Source: Thalassia testudinum (lineage: Eukaryota; Streptophyta; Magnoliopsida; Alismatales; Hydrocharitaceae). Taken from it: 64,000 bases of DNA. Each line of letters starts with the position of its first letter. Positions within the stretch are counted from its first letter, which is position 1. The translations under genes and the position numbers were made by a program. Where the stretch lies: assembly GCA_037157565.1 (NCBI GenBank), contig JAZHRO010000055.1:44113001-44177000 (forward strand), given 5' to 3'. The notes below the pieces were generated by a model that saw only the letters and a program-made list of their open reading frames with translations, was not told the DNA's origin and ran no database searches. Below, in pieces: positions 45,961-57,191 of the stretch.

Positions 45961-47743
45961 CCTAAGCTTATAGATGCATTCCACATTATAAATATTGCAT
46001 AGCATGCATCATTCTGCATTTAGGATAGATTGTATAAATCATAGGTTAATTTGCTTCTTTTTGTGGCCAGGAGAGAAAGAGTTTTATTTTGGTGCCTCGG
46101 ATTGACGATCCAACCGTACAAATTTGATCCGGACGATGATCGGAGTCCAACACCTCCGAAATCACCTTCATCGGAGTCCGGTAGCACCTTATGCAATCCG
46201 AGGAAGATTGAAGGCAAAGGGAAATGGTGGCGCCAATCTAAACCTCAGATGCTAAATCCAAGCACGGATGGATCCGGATCGTCGATCGTAGTCCAACGAC
46301 GTGAAAGTTGACCTAATCCAATGTTTGTGGGGCCACCTACAAAGCAAAGAAGACAAATGGCCATAATGGCTCCATGTGGTGCCATTGCAGCCGTCCAAAT
46401 CCGCTTAGGCCCCTCCACTCATCAGCTTCCCATCTCCAATGCGTGATCTTGACTGTTGGATCTCCATCCAATGGTCAAGAGCTCATGCCATCTAACCTCT
46501 CCAGTTGACCATCCAACGCGACAGCACAATGGTCGTGGAGTCGGTTCTCAAGTCAGCGATGCAAGTTCGAAATCGATCGTAATGCCTGATTTCGCGAGCA
46601 CAAACGAAAATCGATTGCGTCCGCTGGATGGCCATCGAGTGGCACGAGACGTGCCATGCAACGCAATGGATGAAAAGAATTTCACACACGCTTGATGACG
46701 CCTGGTTGGACATGCCCTTACGTGATTTAAGCGCTGTCATGCGCGATCTCTACCCTCCATTCTTGATCCGATGGCTGAGAATCGTCCAAGTTGTGATTTT
46801 GATGGAACAGTTGGAGTTGTACGGGCATGTACATGAGCGAGAGTGCGGCTCACGGCCACCCAATCATGATCCAAGGCCCCTTGTGATGCCATGTGTCAAT
46901 GCAAGGGTGCATCACGCGTTAAGGGTGTGAACTGAGGGCGTTGGAGGTGCGATTTGAGTCGTTCGTTCACGATCAAATGATCCACGACCTCCCGAGTGAT
47001 GTGGCATGAGTTGGAGGCTTGAAATACCCGTATTGCCCATGATTTTCAACTATATAAAGGCCCTTGAGCCCTCATTCCTAACCATCTCTTCCTTTCTCTC
47101 CCTCATCACCTCCAAGGCTGTAGAGAGAGCTAGTCCCAAGCTCGGGATGCTCCTCTAGAGTAGAAAAGTAAAATATTTTCCCACTTCTCACCCACTTCAT
47201 GGAGTATCTCGTGGCCATCCCCTTACCACCTTCCAAAAGAAGATTCTCACTGCGACATCGTCCCGCCCGTCCTTTCTCCGACACTGTTCTTCTTCGTCCA
47301 GCTCCTCACCATTGTCATCCAGGCGACGTCAAAGCAAGTCGTCCTCCAAGTGACCATCGAGGGGGATTTCTTCATCTTATTCTTTTTATCGCTTTTGTAG
47401 TGTAGTTTTACTTCCTATAATTAGTTGTAATAAACAGTTTGGATCACCCCTATAATATTTGTTCCTCTCTCATTCTCTCTCTCTCTGCAAGTAGATTAGA
47501 TAGAAATTATTTTGACCTGATCTCTTACCTTATAAAAATACAAAAAAAATTACAAAAGATAAAAACACTAAAAACAAATAAAATCAAAACATGGATTTTT
47601 CTAAACCAAACATTCTCCTCCTTGTGTTTGACCCGAAACTCATTTTGAGTTTCGGTTATAAATTTATTTGATAGCAATATTTTGCAACTATGACGACAGG
47701 TTCTCCAAAACCCTAATTTTCATTACGAAATTTACGCTCATCA
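45961..47743 (+). repeat. 3' LTR of H, second part
   Basis: Resumes at CCTAAGCTTATAG, matching 26762 onward. TATATAAAGG is at 47051-47060. It ends TTTACGCTCATCA, followed by AGAGG and the Tat fossil. Confidence 0.85.
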
Positions 47744-48151
47744 AGAGGCTTTGGTGGGAGTAGGTGGTCTTTATCAATGGACCACACCTCTACTAATATG
47801 TCCTCCTAGCTCATGGCCAGGGGAGTGTATTCTTCAAAAAAGTCCCGCCTAGGCTGGTGGGGCCCGTTATTCCAGCCTTTGTTGGACCTTTCACTCCTTT
47901 GTTCCTGAAAGTTTGCTTTCTATTTATTAAAGTGACCACCACTGCAAATGGATATAGAGACAACCACTCTTGGGGTTTTCTTCTCATTAGGGGAATAGAA
48001 ATCATCTCCATTTCCATCCACCAATCGACTACGGGAGCGGAACGAGTCATCTTGTTCCGCAAACCTCGTAGCTCGATCCCATAATTTCGCCATGTCTATT
48101 GGTGGAAAATCAACAATGTTATACCAGAACCTCTGGGTCACTGACTTGAAG
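47744..48151 (-). pseudogene. Tat/Ogre-like gypsy fossil: middle of gag
   Basis: On the minus strand, 48141-47920 encodes DFPPIDMAKLWDRATRFAEQDD, a Gag segment typical of Tat-lineage elements (xDMxxLxxRAxxFxxxED). Another frame then encodes RRDFFEEYTPLA and EDILVEVW, the YTPLxxxxxxIL block. Frameshifted and non-functional. It joins 26713 on one side (through H) and 53297 on the other (through the LINE). Confidence 0.65.
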
Positions 48152-48304
48152 TTTTTTTTTTTGAGAAGGAAAGGAATGTTATCGAGTCACTGATAGCAAA
48201 TCAGGAGAGCTTTTATTAATAAAAAATGACCACAATTACATATTTGAACCCCATTGCTATATGAGATTCCAATTTATAATCTTATCCACATTCACTGGAG
48301 TCTC

Positions 48305-49376
48305 CTAAAAAACACACTCATTCCTAGCCCTCCAAACAGACCATAACACAGCCGCCATAGGTAAACATGGCTTATTCCCATCCACAAGATAACACCACAG
48401 ATTCTCCCATGTAGGAAGAGAATCATTAGATACTCTCCTCCAGATATAATCTGTGATCACACACGAAGAAAAAATATGAGTGCTGGAATCATTTTGCATC
48501 CCACATAAGTGGCAAAACTGAGTCGGAGTTCCCATTCTCCTGTGCCTCAGATCTCCAGTAATCAGACCGTCCCTTCTGCAGAGCCACAAAAAAATTTGTA
48601 CCTTTAGTGGTATTTTTAATTTCCATACTTTTTCCCCTCCTCATCAAGTTTCGCCATCCTGGAAGAGTTAATCAACTTGTCATAGGCAGTTGCTGAAGAA
48701 AACTTACCCTCCCACTTATATGTGTCATATTCATGAGGCGTGGGTTTGAAGGCAGCAAGTTCTTACATGAGGCGCTCATTCTCCGCTCGTGTTCTTGTTT
48801 CATGATTATTCCACATAGCATTATTTAAAGACCATTGCTCAGACTCCACATCCCAATAATCAGAAACCACAGCATTTTTATCCGAAGCCGTTGCATAAGC
48901 AAGGGGGTACCTGTCTTTAATCACCCCCCAGGTACCCAATTCTCCAACTAGAATTTGAAGCTTTTCCCATCCCCTAGTATGGATTTGAACAAAATCCAAT
49001 TATCCCTCAAGGCACGCACCACCGAAGACCAAAATGTAGATGGTTTATGGGGGTTTAGGCGGTTCTTCTCATCATTGGCAGCCCCATAGCTATCCTGAAC
49101 TATCTCTGTCCACATTTATTTTTCCCCCTGCAGCAGTCGAACGACCCACTTAAATAGCAAAGCATCATTAAATTCCTTGAGGGATCTAACACCCATGCCA
49201 CCAATATTTTTTGGTTTGCAAATCGAATCCCAATTTAAAGGTTGAAGAAAAGCCCCTTGGTGAGAGGCCCCTTTCCAAAAGAATCTTTTGCACATCACAT
49301 CAAGTTTTTTTCCAAATTGACTTCGGGGCTTTGAGAACATAGAAGAAAAAAACAAGAATCGATGTAATGACAGAAT
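48305..49376 (-). pseudogene. LINE ORF2, C-terminal part
   Basis: After RT, about 49355-49116 encodes WDSICKPKNIGGMGVRSLKEFN, the usual post-RT segment of plant LINEs. From 48589 comes the zinc-binding domain, with MGTPTQFCHLCGMQNDSSTHIFSSC (C-x2-C with H and C downstream) and the terminal VLWSVWRARNECVF. Several frame changes separate the pieces. No RNase H domain was recognised. Confidence 0.75.
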
Positions 49377-50892
49377 TCAGTAATATATACCTCCCCCTTT
49401 TGATAGGTATCGACTTCTCCAACCCTCCAACTTCGTAGCCACCTTTTCATATAGGAAGGACCGATCTGCTTTCCTCATTTTAGTGCATTTCAGAGGCAAA
49501 CCCAGATATTTGATAGGCAATGAGGCCACAGGCGTACCCAAAGTGGTAGAGATGTCATTCTGGATCATTCCATTCATCCCAAAATAGACCAGGGAAGATT
49601 TGCTTCCATTAAGTCTAAGACCAGAGATCTCACCAAAAATCTTAACCATATGAAAAAGCACTTGCGCTTCCCTCTTCCCCCCTTCCACAAAAAAAATAGT
49701 GTCATCTGCATATTGGAGTTTGGGAGCTAAAGCCCTGTTATTAGACATTGAATACCCCCTTATTAATCCATCCGCTGCCAGTTTGCATGCATATCTTGCC
49801 AGTGTATCCACTGCAAGATTAAAAATCAGAGGGGCAAGTGGACATCCTTGCCTAACTCCACATTGGGGCTGAATCCAAGTCAGCATGGTTTCCCATTTAT
49901 CAATGGGGAAAAGGAGGCTGTCGTGATTCATCTCTTCACCCACTGTATCAACTGAGGTGGAAATTTCCTCCTAAGGATTTCCCACAGATACGACCAGGAG
50001 ACTGAATCATAAGCCTTGGAGAAGTCTACTTTCCATAAAAAGGGCTTAGTCTTTTGCCTGTGCCATCCCATTACCATCTCCTGTGCCATAATGAAGGACT
50101 CCTGTAGCGATCTCCCAGGAAGAAAGGCAGATTGGACTGGCATTATCAAGTCCTTCAATACCTCCCGCATTATGTTGGCTATAATCTTACTGATAATGAG
50201 GTAAATAGAATTAGATAGAGCAATGGGCCTATAATCAGAAAACTTCTTCGCACTTGATTTTTTTGGAAGCAGGAACAAATAGGTTTTATTCAATCTCTCA
50301 AAACCAGAGTTGCCCAACTCAAATTCATGAATAACCTTCATTACATCCATTTTGACAACACTCCACAATTCTTTGTAAAAGAAAACCTGAATCCCATCCG
50401 GACTAGGGGCCCCTTCATTATTTAAGTCTTTGATTGCTTTCAATACTTCTTGTTCAGATATAGGAGTAACTAACATGTCTCTCTGATCACTACTGACACT
50501 TGGGAAATCCGCCGATGCCATCCTCCAAGAGCCCCCTGGTGCAGCCTTGGCCAATTCTTTGAAATATCCACCTACTTCACTTCTGATTTCATTAACAAAA
50601 TTAATAGTTCTCTCATCTACTTTAATTGATGAGATAAGATTGAATCTTCTCCTAGCACTGGCCGCAAGATGAAAGAACTTCGTGTTTGCATCACCCTCTT
50701 TGAGCCATAGCTGTCTAGATCTTCATGCCAGTCCACTTCTCTTTTCAGATCCTCCTCCCCCACTACTAATTGCATCTGTTGTCTTTGCTGCTGCTCTTGG
50801 GGATTCAAAGACTGCCTGCACTCCTTCAAATCCAATTCTCCTATTACTGCCAGTACCTCCCTCCTCCTTTGTTCTCTGATCAGTGACACTAC
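49377..50892 (-). pseudogene. LINE ORF2, reverse transcriptase
   Basis: The minus-strand pieces in order encode a pre-RT helix region, then NNEGAPSPDGIQVFFYKELW, the SDYRPIALSNSIYLIISKIIAN block, SAFLPGRSLQESF and FLWKVDFSKAYDSVSW (RT finger and first catalytic Asp). Next come QCGVRQGCPLAPLIFN and the catalytic LQYADDTIFF. A frameshift near 49930-49945 separates the two main halves and another lies near 50700. No active product is possible. Confidence 0.85.
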
Positions 50893-51759
50893 CTATCCAT
50901 ATTCTTTCAACATGTCACGCAAGCCTGTCAGCTTTGCAGCCAGTTGCTGGGTGGCAAATCCTTGCACTGCCTTGTTCTGCCACCACTGAGATACCATTTG
51001 CACAAACCCCTCCTCCCTAAACCAAGATCTCTTGAGTTTGAAATAAGATCCAATGTCAAAGTTCGTCCCACTGTCCCACACTAGCGGAGTGTGATCAGAG
51101 AAAGGCCTATCAAGGCTCATAACAACTGATAATTGATGCCCCTCCAACAAGCTAGGACTGCCAAAGAATCTGTCCAACCTAGATGACTATCCACTGCCAT
51201 TTCTCCAAGTGAATTCAACTCCACTAATAGGATATTATGTCACTCCTAGACTTTGCACTGCCATTTAAAAGCCTGCCATTGAGCTGTCCAAACTCCCACC
51301 AGGTCTGTCATCACTAGAGAGATGACAATTAAAGTCACCCCCTATAAGCCAAGGGACCTCCTCCACCCTTTGATGCATTGCAGAAAGTTCCTCCCAAAGA
51401 CCAGCCCTGTCTGCAGCCACACAAGGGCCATAAATGCATGACACATACCAATCCATATCTCCTTGGGGAGATTGGCATATGCAAGTGAGCATATGCCTAT
51501 CACGAATGACTTCAATTACCAAAAGACAAGACTCTCTCCACCAAATAGCCATTCCACCAGACCTTCCAGATGCACCCTTTACCACAACATCAGTACATCT
51601 AGATTGCTTAAAATAGTCCCATTCCTGACCATTCTCCACCTCCACATGTGTCTCTTGGATGAGAGCACAATCAATCTCCCACTTAGAAAGATATCTACAC
51701 AAGGAAGTCCTTGTCATCTTATTGCGCAGCCCACGCACATTCCAAGTTAACACTCTCAT
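50893..51759 (-). pseudogene. LINE ORF2, AP-like endonuclease
   Basis: The start is ATG at 51759, giving MRVLTWNVRGLRNK, the classic first motif of the endonuclease. ALIQETHVE, a GGMAIWW stretch, CIYGPC and WLIGGDFNC follow. A frame change near 51190-51265 separates these from LDRFFGSPSLLEG and SLDRPFSDHTPLV, the last catalytic motif. ORF2 starts 41 bp inside the end of ORF1. Confidence 0.85.
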
Positions 51760-53077
51760 ACCTTGCCAGGTTGATCCCTTGAGCCAAACAACCCACATAC
51801 TCACCCATGATCAAGTTTGCAATGGTCTGCTCCATAATAGGGGTCAGGTTCTCCTTCCTTCTCCTTCTAAGCATATAAGGGGATCTACCCACACCTCTTT
51901 TCTTATCGGATCCTCTACCAAATTTCAAATCAGCAGGAACTGTGAACTACACCTGATTCACCTCTTTGAGAGCTCTGCTGTCATTGCTGAGTACCAGTTC
52001 CATTCCTGTCTTCCCCTCATCTTTACTGCTAAGGATCCCTGAGTCTTTCTCAGAAGTATCAGCAACCTCCATATAACCATCCTCTTTGGCTACCAAGGCT
52101 TGGCTGCAACCTCTTAATGCATTAACATCTTCCATATGCATCAAGTCCTTCTCTACATAGTCCTGGTGGCAATCCTTCCTCTTCTTGGATTCAGGGGCTT
52201 CATCAGGTGAAGTGTGGCCCACCCTTTTATCCTATTGCATCTCCTCAGTGTTGGCCCCAGATGTCTTAACCTGCACTTGTTCTAAGTGCCCAGACACTTG
52301 TCCAGCCACTACTAGACGAACAAGCCATGAGGAACCCCCACATTTAATCGTCACCCTGTCAGGAATCGAGCCAGCATTGAAGACATCAGCCTCAATTCTA
52401 AGTGATCGGATGTCCCCTTCTCCAATCATGACTTCAGACCCTTCACAGATGGAAGCAAAGCCTGCAACCATCTTAGCAACAACTCCATTAGATCTCAGAT
52501 GCAATGGCAGTCCACTAATCTCAAGAAGAACCCTCCTAGATCCCACTCTTTGAGGAGGCCGATCAGGGAGAGCCCCATCAAAGGGGGACACCATTCTCCA
52601 TATCACATTAATATCTTCAAACGAACTCGATCAAAATCTCAATCTCTCAACATCCATCATGCCCATACCATATACTAGAAAATGAGATTGAGATAACATA
52701 GCCACCTTCCAGCCCACAGACAGAGGATTTAGGGAACATACCAGACCTTGAAACCTTTCTATCGATGGTTTGCCTACCATAATCTCGCCAATCAGAGCGT
52801 CCCTCAACATGATCTCCACAGAGATCTCTTCAGATATCGGGATCTCCACTTCAATTGAATGCCTGCCAAACTCCGACGGCGGTGGCAGTTGGGACTCCTT
52901 CTTCACTACCCAGCCAAGGCACGAAAAGGCCATCTTTGTATACAACAGCTTCCTCCTAGGGAAGGAATCGCGTTTGTGCCCTTCGCCCCTGCACGCCAAG
53001 CAGATCAAAGGGTTTCTGCAGATCACCCCCAAGTGCTCCTTTTGTCGACATCTGAAACACAAGACATCACCGTTCAT
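51719..53077 (-). pseudogene. LINE ORF1 (zinc-knuckle, nucleic-acid-binding protein)
   Basis: One frame from ATG 53077 to 51719, broken by three stops (52631, 52232, 51947). It starts with a knuckle CFRCRQKEHLGVIC (C-x2-C-x4-H-x4-C), then CLACRGEGHKRDSF, where the last Cys of a second knuckle is Phe. A DUF4283-like domain follows (GWKVAMLSQSHFLVYGM, VIWRMVSPFDG, EISGLPLHLRS). The C-terminal part is charged. Having the knuckles before the DUF4283-like part is one of two arrangements seen in plant LINEs. The true start may lie further upstream. Confidence 0.75.
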
Positions 53078-53296
53078 TCTCCTCTAAGGCCTTCTTGGAT
53101 AGTTATCAGTCGTCCTACCTGCCCTCTCTTGCCAGATCCGCTCCCTTCTCCAGTTCCTCGACCTCCACATCTTCCACTCACCCCCTTCTTCAACCCTAGA
53201 TGCCTCCACTCCGCCGCCACCTACCGCCCAACGCCGACCACTCTCTCTTCCTCTCTCTCTCTCATTTTTTCCCCCCTTATGATGAAAAATCGACAT
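53078..53296 (-). mobile_element. LINE 5' region
   Basis: Contains a GA microsatellite (minus strand, about 53246-53270) and a G-run near the 5' end. It may hold the internal promoter. An earlier ATG in a different context (minus, near 53170) could extend ORF1; I cannot tell. Confidence 0.55.
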
Positions 53297-53306
53297 TGAC
53301 TTGAAG

Positions 53307-54096
53307 TATTAGATAGAAATGGCATCATGAGACCTTTTACATTTGAAGTACTGAGTCTTGAATCGATCAAGATAGGACCAGAAAGACTCAGCTTTTCACT
53401 GTCAAATCTCCGACAGTCTTTCTGGGTTATCTCTGACCCGTTGCTGTCCTAGAAAATATTGGCAAAATTTGTTCTCCAATTCCTATAAGCAAGTAATTTG
53501 CTCTGCTGGCAGCTTATTGAATCATTCATGAGCTATGTTGGAGAGATACGACGGGAACATCCGATAGAGCACTCTGTCAGGACAACTGTGGACAAGAATC
53601 ATCCGACGGTAGCTCCCCATAAAGTTGTTGGGGTCCACCGTTCCATCATATTGCGCTATGACGGGATGCATAAATTTTTTTGGCAAAGGTGTTGTCATTA
53701 CCTCTTCCGTGAAGGGGTATGTGTTGACATAAGCCCGTGGGCATATACCTCACATCGCCCGGGTGACTTGACGAACGATCTGGTCAACATGGGGTGGGCC
53801 CCGAATTGCTCCTCTAACTCTCGCGAAGGTGGAGGGGGAGCTTGAGGTGGGCCAGGAGGGACCTCCGCTTTTTGGCTACTAAGCTCACGTTTTAATTTCT
53901 CGAGCTGTTCACGCAGATGGGCATTTTCCTCCTCTAGCACGCAATGCCATTTCAGTTGGTCATTGGTGGGACTAGAGTTCTAGGGCTCCTCCGGTTGAAC
54001 ATTATGACTTTCCTTGAACATTTTGATTTCTAGGAGTTGGTCCACAACTAATTGCTATTCAACCTTTAAGGCCACTAGTTTGGCCTCTTACTCCTC
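53307..54096 (-). pseudogene. Tat/Ogre-like gypsy fossil: 5' part of gag
   Basis: On the minus strand 53940-53698 encodes a heptad-rich LEEENAHLREQLEKLKRELS coiled coil followed by a Pro-rich segment and HPMLTRSFVKSP. Downstream to 53307 the frame degrades; remnants resemble the Gag core of Tat elements. The end at 54096 is the insertion point of element C. Confidence 0.5.
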
Positions 54097-56256
54097 TGAT
54101 GAGAACACCATCATAAGTCCTAATTGGTCACTTTTAGCAAGCATTGAAAGATAAATGCTCCTATATAACTGATGAGAACCTCATCATGAGCCATAACTAG
54201 CTCATTTTGACCTAATACAAAGGATAAAAGCTCCTACATATCTCAAGGAAAGGCTTAACTCAGAGAATCCTGAGTTTGAGAAGAAAACAAGTCATAAGGG
54301 GTAAAAATGCAATTTTACCAGTATAATCTGCATACAGGGTAATTCAGGGCCCAAACATAGGTCAAAGCAGCTTAATAAGAATAAGAGTGGGATGAAATGA
54401 TCTAGCAAGGGCTACAGCAATTCCAAGAAACTAAATGATAATCTGTAACCCTAAAACAACCCACTTCAATTCACAAGGTTCGAGGCAAAGTAAAAATAGA
54501 ATAAACCCTCTAAAATTCATATAAAAATAATCTCTAGGGTTTAGAACCTTCAATTTGGCCTTCAGAACCCATTTTGACCTACATTGAGAACCATGCCCAA
54601 TTAATAACTTAATTTGGGTTTTTGCGTAAATTGACCGGTCAAACAAGGTTTAATATAGAAATGAAATTCACCATCAGATTCCTTAGGTCCTAATTAGTCA
54701 TGTATAAAAACTTGAGCCTAAGAAGAAACCTCCTTGACCGACTTTACACTTTGGTCCTCATATATTTACTCTTTGGCCCTCAACTTTTGAACCCTCGCAT
54801 TTTGGCCCCTAACTCTCCTTCGTTCTTTGCGATCAGGTCCCCCCTGCAAAACCTGCCAGCACCATGCTCCGGCAACCTTGCGCGGAGCATGGCGCCGCGC
54901 AGGGTGAGGTGGGGGACCTGACAGGTAAACCGGGGGTGCCCTGCGTCGTCAGCCGTCGCAGGGACACCCCCCTGGTCGTTGTAACCCACCATACCGGCCG
55001 TGCGAATGCACGGACGGTATGGGTTCTTCGTCTCCGGCCATCCTCCGGCGAGGGAGACACGTCGTCTCCCTCCGCCTTCCTCCCTGTTTGATCCCTATAA
55101 ATACCCCCCGTTGCTCCACCGACCGAGGCAGCCTGGATCTGACGGAGAAAATCCCCAACTTTCCTCTCTTCTCCCTCCGGCAGACGCTCACCAGCTTCGG
55201 CGGTTTCCTCCCCCTCCACCTCTTCGCTCTGCCGCAATACCAGCAGCAGAGACTTCCTCCCCTGCTCTTCCCGCGCCACGCCGCACCCAGCTGGCGCCTC
55301 TCCGGCTCTCTGCTCGCCGCCGCCCCTTTCCCTGAGCATCGTCTTCTCCGGCGACAGTCGATACGACTGTCGCCCTGTTCCTCCCCCTTCGTCCCTGCAA
55401 GTAAGCTAGAACTACTCCCCTTCTTCTCCTCTTTCTTTCCCCGCTTTCAATTTATTCAATTAAGCCCGCGGACCTGACCCGACCCGACCCGACTTAAGAC
55501 TGACCTGCACTCCTCGCCCACCACGCACGCCGGTGGGCCTGGACCCGGGCCTGACCCGAACCCGATTACCCGGCAGCTCTGGGAGAGCTTTCCGAAGAGT
55601 GGATTCAGAGAGAGAGAGACGCGGGGGGGGAGAGGGTAGAGTAGGTTTTGTTCTCTGACGTAAGCTCTGAAGTGTGCAGGCACAGGTGAAGAAGAAGAAC
55701 CGCGGAAGAAGAAGGAAGCTGAGGGAGACACTGTAGCACAGGCAGTTTAAGTCGTCTGATTTGGAAATCAGACGACGGCCTGAAGGGAAAAGAAGAAAGA
55801 AGGAGGGGTGACGTCCCTGGCTGAAAAAGAAAAGAAGAAAGACGGAAGAAGATCTGTAGAACAACAGAAGAAGGCGAAGCAGAGGAGAACACAAAAGAAC
55901 AAGGGAAGAACTGAAAGAAGAAAAACAAAGAAGAAGAAGGAGATCTAAAGAAAGAAGAAAGAGGAGCATCACCTCTGCAGAACAAAGAAGAAGAAGGAGA
56001 TCTGAAGAAAGAAAGAAAGAAGAACATCACGAGGAGAAAACAAAGAGAACAACAAATTCTTTCCCTCTCTCTTTCTTTATTTTTTGTAAAAGAAACATGT
56101 ATATCTCTAGAATACAACTTGCTCCCTGAGTTCGACCTCGGGAACTCTTTTATTCTCCGAGTAAAAAAAAATTTTATATAGTTGAAATGTTGGTAATAAC
56201 TGGCTATACTACAACGTAATAACAGTAAAACCCAGTTGTCCCAACCCCTTCAACCA
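54097..56256 (+). repeat. 5' LTR of element C
   Basis: Starts TGATGAGAACACC and ends CCCCTTCAACCA, 3 bp before the primer-binding site. The first ~73 bp are tandemly duplicated (54097-54169, then from 54170 in diverged form). TATAAATA is at 55096-55103. A CpG-rich block spans about 54860-55420 and an A/G-rich block 55670-56050. The minus frames at 54833-55972 are compositional. If the first duplicate is a decayed flank, the LTR starts at 54170 instead. Confidence 0.75.
55096..55103 (+). promoter_or_regulatory. LTR TATA box of C
   Basis: TATAAATA in CCCTATAAATACCCCC, about 1 kb into the LTR. The TATA-like box of the related LTR J lies at a similar distance. Confidence 0.6.
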
Positions 56257-56259
56257 TTT

Positions 56260-56277
56260 TGGCGCCGTTGCCGGGGA
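56260..56277 (+). promoter_or_regulatory. Primer-binding site of C (tRNA-Asp)
   Basis: TGGCGCCGTTGCCGGGGA, identical to that of B. Confidence 0.94.
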
Positions 56278-57191
56278 GCAACGGCTATTCTAGAGGTAAA
56301 CATTCCTGTTTCTTTTTTTTTAATTTCTGATAATCTCCCCTCTTTTGTGCAGCTACAGGAACTCAAGAAGACAAGCAACCACACGACAACCACTCCGAAG
56401 ACAGGTAAATTTTTCCTCTCACTATTAACCCCTAAACTCTAAAAGAGGAAGAAAAGAAAAGAACAAGCAATATAGAGCTAACCTGTCTTCCATACTTAGT
56501 AACCATAAAGAGTTGCATGTTTTCAACTCATCACTCCTGCACGCTATTAAGGGTATTTAAGGGCTAACACATTCTTGCTTGAGCCCTAATTGCCCAACAA
56601 AGAGTTAAATGGACCAAGTAGAGCCAACATAAGGTCAAACATTAGGATTTCAGTAGAGACACACCCCTTAATCAAGAATTGAGGAAATCCAAAAGAGGTG
56701 TGCCCAAGCCATTGATTGAAAATAATTAACAAGAAAAATCCTAAACAATTGGCTCTCTCTAAACACTTGAACCCTAAAAGACAAGACCTGAAAGCTCTCA
56801 AAGAAAACAAGAGGTAAAGTTGACCCCTTTGGGTCAACCAACCTTAAATTAGGTCACTCTTTGCACTTAAAAAGACTAAAGTTCAAGTGAAACCTTAAGC
56901 ACCCTGATCTTAAAATTGGTAGACTTAAGAGGTCAAGATCCCCATTCTGGTCTACCTGGAACCGCAGTGACAAGAGAGGTCGGGTGGGGGAAACCCTGTA
57001 ACCCGTGGGGACGCTCTACCGTGTAGGGGTCTTCGCGGGACTCTCCCTCTCTGGCTGCCCAGGTAATTCTCAGGTGGACGATCTTTCTGATCAAGGGGTC
57101 CATCTGCCCCGCACCTCTATAGTCACCCAACACATTTTTGGGTGTCTTGATTGGGTCCAGCACCTTCTAAACTTACCTCTTCCAACAGTGC
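56278..57191 (+). mobile_element. Untranslated leader of C with two possible introns
   Basis: A GT...AG interval starts at CTAGAGGTAAAC (about 56296) and ends TTTTGTGCAG (56351). A second starts at GACAGGTAAATTT (about 56404) and ends CTTCCAACAG (57188), three bases before the gag ATG. No gene is seen in the 914 bp. Compare B and A, where acceptor-like sites lie at the same two places. Confidence 0.55.

Larger units (their letters stand above)
26714..47743 (+). mobile_element. Athila-like element H, interior mostly deleted
   Basis: Flanked by the perfect duplication AGAGG (26709-26713 and 47744-47748), and inserted into the Tat fossil. Its two LTRs, once nested DNA is subtracted, are about 1.82 kb each. 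Only about 1 kb of non-coding tail plus polypurine motif remains between them; primer-binding site, gag and pol are gone. Related to A by LTR start and tail. It hosts I in the 5' LTR and J in the 3' LTR. Confidence 0.88.
48152..53296 (-). mobile_element. Full-length LINE (L1-type), mutated
   Basis: The minus-strand element ends in a poly-A tail (poly-T 48152-48162 on plus). It is flanked by the 10-bp duplication TGACTTGAAG (48142-48151 and 53297-53306), the hallmark of target-primed insertion. At 5.1 kb it has a GA-rich 5' leader, an ORF1 with zinc knuckles, and an ORF2 with endonuclease, RT and a C-terminal zinc-binding RT-associated domain. All frames are interrupted. It lies in the Tat gag fossil. 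Confidence 0.9.

Noticed and set aside
54833..56117. Several minus-strand frames up to 170 codons
   Set aside because: In the 5' LTR of C; compositional (CpG or A/G-rich).
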